7,212 bases of DNA from Planctomycetales bacterium (GTDB lineage Bacteria > Planctomycetota > Planctomycetia > Gemmatales > Gemmataceae): positions 1 to 7,212 of the forward strand of contig JAGVLI010000653.1 in the NCBI GenBank assembly GCA_020054355.1, in the 5' to 3' direction. The position numbers were made by a program, and so were the translations under genes. Positions 5,831 through 7,212 of the stretch are shown here, piece after piece. Position 1 is the first letter of the stretch. The number at the start of each line of letters is the position of its first letter. Under the pieces are notes generated by a model. That model saw nothing but the letters and a program-made list of their open reading frames with translations, did no database searches and was not told where the DNA came from.

Positions 5831-6577
5831 CTACTGCTTGGCTTCGATGGCCTCGGCCAAGGGACGAATCACCCCCGGAATAATGTGGGCGTCCACCAGC
5901 TCCTGGACCTTTTTCCGCTGGTGCTTGTAGGACTCGCCAAAGGTCTTGAACGGTCCCCGGCCCCAGTATTGCCTGACCGTGAAGTAGACGCTGATCGGTG
6001 CTTCCGGGAATTGCCCGGTGCGGACCTGATAGGTGTTCGTGCGCGTTTCGACCGCCAGCCGGCATTGCGTCCGGAAGGTATCGTCGAGCGAGAGCATCAC
6101 CGCCGGTTCGTAGTTGATGACGCGCGAGCCGGGGATTTGCACCAGTCCTTCGAGCGCGGAGTTGAAGCCCAGCGCCTCGGCCACCACTTCATCGTGGTTG
6201 CCGCTGTACATGAAATCGAACGAGAACAGCACGTCCAGGGCTTCGCAATCCAGTGGACTGAAGTTCAGATAGTAGGGAGCTACTTCGAGAATGCGGTCGT
6301 GCTGGCTATCGGCGGCTTCCAGGTCCGGCGGGTTGACGTAGCCGGTGCTGAGCCGTCGTCCTTCCAGCGTCACCCAGCGATAACTGCCTTGTTCCCGGTC
6401 CTCCTCCAGCACGTATTCTCCGTTGTCCCGCACCTCGAAATCCGTCATCTGCGGGAAGGTCTTTTGCAGAGAATCGAAAAAGTGCAGCACCGATTCCCGA
6501 CCCGTCGGCAAGTCCATCTTGGTATTCAGGTAAACGTAGACCCCAAAATCATCGCACAACGAACTATAGGGAGTCAT
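5831..6577 (-). CDS. Conserved-looking unknown 248-aa soluble protein
   Basis: The ATG at 6577 is preceded by GAGGA with five bases of spacing, a good Shine-Dalgarno, and the frame is uninterrupted to TAG at 5831. I do not recognise a named domain. The sequence is rich in aromatic and acidic residues and has no signal peptide or membrane segment. Distinct segments are FGVYVYLNTKMDLP (about 11-24), FEVRDNGEYVLEE (47-59), YYLNFSPLDCEALDVLFSFDFMYSGNHDEVV (about 102-132) and ISVYFTVRQYWGRGPFK (about 199-215). Such mixed beta-rich, acidic composition suits a cytoplasmic protein, and its text reads like planctomycete-restricted families I have seen unannotated. The next gene on this strand is the aminotransferase, separated by 177 bp that include the palindrome, so an operon is possible but not shown. 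Confidence 0.87.
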   Translation of the reverse strand: MTPYSSLCDDFGVYVYLNTKMDLPTGRESVLHFFDSLQKTFPQMTDFEVRDNGEYVLEEDREQGSYRWVTLEGRRLSTGYVNPPDLEAADSQHDRILEVAPYYLNFSPLDCEALDVLFSFDFMYSGNHDEVVAEALGFNSALEGLVQIPGSRVINYEPAVMLSLDDTFRTQCRLAVETRTNTYQVRTGQFPEAPISVYFTVRQYWGRGPFKTFGESYKHQRKKVQELVDAHIIPGVIRPLAEAIEAKQ

Positions 6578-6633
6578 TGGTTTCCTCGTGGTCTGGGGAC
6601 GGCTGGCCAGCGCTCAGGGCATTCTGTCCATCC

Positions 6634-6662
6634 TTTATCATTGTTCGGGTTTTCCGCTGCAA
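6634..6662 (-). promoter_or_regulatory. Weak sigma70-like promoter candidate for the 248-aa gene
   Basis: On the minus strand TTGCAG (6662-6657) and GATAAA (6639-6634) are separated by 17 bp, the preferred spacing, in the most AT-rich part of the gap between the 90-aa and 248-aa genes. The implied start would leave a leader of about 50 nt before the ATG at 6577. Each hexamer matches the consensus only partly, so this is tentative. Confidence 0.27.
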
Positions 6663-6807
6663 TTGCAAGGGCCGTAAGGTCAATTCCAGCCGGGTCCGCG
6701 GAACCGCAGGGGCGCCCGAAGCGGGCCGGAATCTGCCCGGTGGACAGCTGGTGGTTTCGGCAAACGGGTGAAGCTGAAAAAAATGGAGAGGTCGAAAGGA
6801 GCTACCG

Positions 6808-6859
6808 AAAAAACGCCTCGGCAGCCCGCTCGGCGGGTCGTGCGAGCAGGCTGCCGAGG
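6808..6859 (-). terminator. Intrinsic terminator after the 90-aa gene
   Basis: On the minus strand CCTCGGCAGCC (6859-6849) pairs perfectly with GGCTGCCGAGG (6826-6816). A further five pairs form inside the loop (6847-6843 with 6832-6828). The stem is followed after CG by six Ts (6813-6808). It lies 37 bp downstream of the TAG of the 90-aa gene and so should end that transcript, separating it from the 248-aa gene. Confidence 0.88.
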
Positions 6860-6895
6860 TCCAGGAAATAAGGGCATTGCGGGTGTTCGGGCAAC

Positions 6896-7168
6896 CTACG
6901 CACTGCGGGCAACCTTGACGGTCGCGGGGACGGGCAGTGCCGACTGGTGCATCCAACGGCCGGCGTCGGGAGCGCCGTGCCAGCGTTGCAGGGCGATGGA
7001 GCGCACCTGGTCGCGCTCTTCGTCGTCGAGGATTTCGAGGAAGGGCTGCATGAAACCGGCGCGAACCTGGGTGGAAGAACGGCCGACGTAGAGCAGGCGT
7101 TCGCTGCGATCTTCAAAGACGGCGACCGCGCGCCAACCCTGCGGCTTGGCTTCCGTTTGGTAGAACAT
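6896..7168 (-). CDS. Unknown 90-aa protein
   Basis: A strong Shine-Dalgarno (AAGGAGG, 7183-7177) sits eight bases before the ATG at 7168, and an intrinsic terminator follows the TAG, so this looks like a complete small transcription unit or the last gene of one entering from the right. The product is soluble, with GWRAVAVFEDRSERLLYVG (about 11-29) suggesting two beta strands and a turn, then RSSTQVRAGFMQPFLEIL (30-47) suggesting a helix, and IALQRWHGAPDAGRWMHQ (58-75) rich in Trp and His. I do not recognise a named family, though the text resembles small hypothetical proteins of Gemmata-like bacteria, from memory. No catalytic motif, Cys cluster or membrane segment is visible. Function unknown. 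Confidence 0.85.
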   Translation of the reverse strand: MFYQTEAKPQGWRAVAVFEDRSERLLYVGRSSTQVRAGFMQPFLEILDDEERDQVRSIALQRWHGAPDAGRWMHQSALPVPATVKVARSA

Positions 7169-7176
7169 GGCTCGAC

Positions 7177-7183
7177 CCTCCTT
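7177..7183 (-). promoter_or_regulatory. Strong Shine-Dalgarno of the 90-aa gene
   Basis: AAGGAGG on the minus strand, eight bases before the ATG at 7168-7166. It is the best ribosome binding site in the window, in contrast to PolX and the aminotransferase, which have none that is clear. Only 29 bp remain to the right, too little to place a promoter. Confidence 0.85.
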
Positions 7184-7212
7184 GGTCGGTGTGGAAAGTG
7201 CGTAGAGCGAAC

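Noticed and set aside
5705..6871. A 388-codon plus-strand frame antisense to the 248-aa gene.
   Set aside because: It reads through the palindrome and the 248-aa gene's mirror; no Shine-Dalgarno and no domain-like segments.
6564..6956. A 130-codon minus-strand frame between the 248-aa and 90-aa genes.
   Set aside because: It overlaps both neighbours on the same strand and runs across the intrinsic terminator; the text has no protein-like pattern.

Overview
The window is GC-rich bacterial DNA with long, strongly coding reading frames, Shine-Dalgarno sites before some but not all genes, and several small repeat families between genes. A member of the Planctomycetota, perhaps Gemmata-like, is my best guess. 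It rests on the style of the unrecognised proteins, the intergenic heptad and palindromic repeats, and the long spurious antisense frames. This is inference; there is no rRNA or marker gene here to settle it.

Left part (1-3704, genes on +). An 18-bp tandem repeat lies at the left edge (1-82). Next to it is a stretch that may be a frameshifted gene tail on the minus strand (95-306). Then come a PseG/SpsG-like GT-B-fold protein (438-1514) that seems to lack the family's catalytic His and Tyr, and an intergenic block of 7-bp repeats in inverted orientation (1516-1680). A full-length bacterial PolX follows (1684-3414) with intact polymerase-type and PHP metal-site residues. A small unknown gene (3411-3704) overlaps the PolX stop by ATGA and is probably translationally coupled to it.

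Right part (3760-7212, genes on -). Read in the direction of transcription, the order is: a 90-aa unknown protein with a strong Shine-Dalgarno (7168-6896) and a clear intrinsic terminator (6859-6808); a 248-aa unknown soluble protein (6577-5831); a 70-bp composite palindrome (5750-5819); a class I PLP aminotransferase with all key residues (5653-4382); and a 176-aa unknown protein (4385-3855) that overlaps the aminotransferase stop by GTGA. Just downstream, at 3760-3813, is a short sequence resembling the last part of the aminotransferase gene, possibly a decayed duplicate. The two gene groups converge near 3705-3855.

PolX is the only DNA repair gene. The aminotransferase is a metabolic gene whose substrate cannot be read from sequence. 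I found no CRISPR array, transposase, integrase, tRNA, rRNA or recognisable defence operon. I do not see a convincing new multi-gene system. The most unusual items are the composite palindrome, the inverted heptad repeats reaching almost to the PolX start codon, the PseG-like protein with altered active site, and the two coupled pairs that each tie a known enzyme to an unknown protein.
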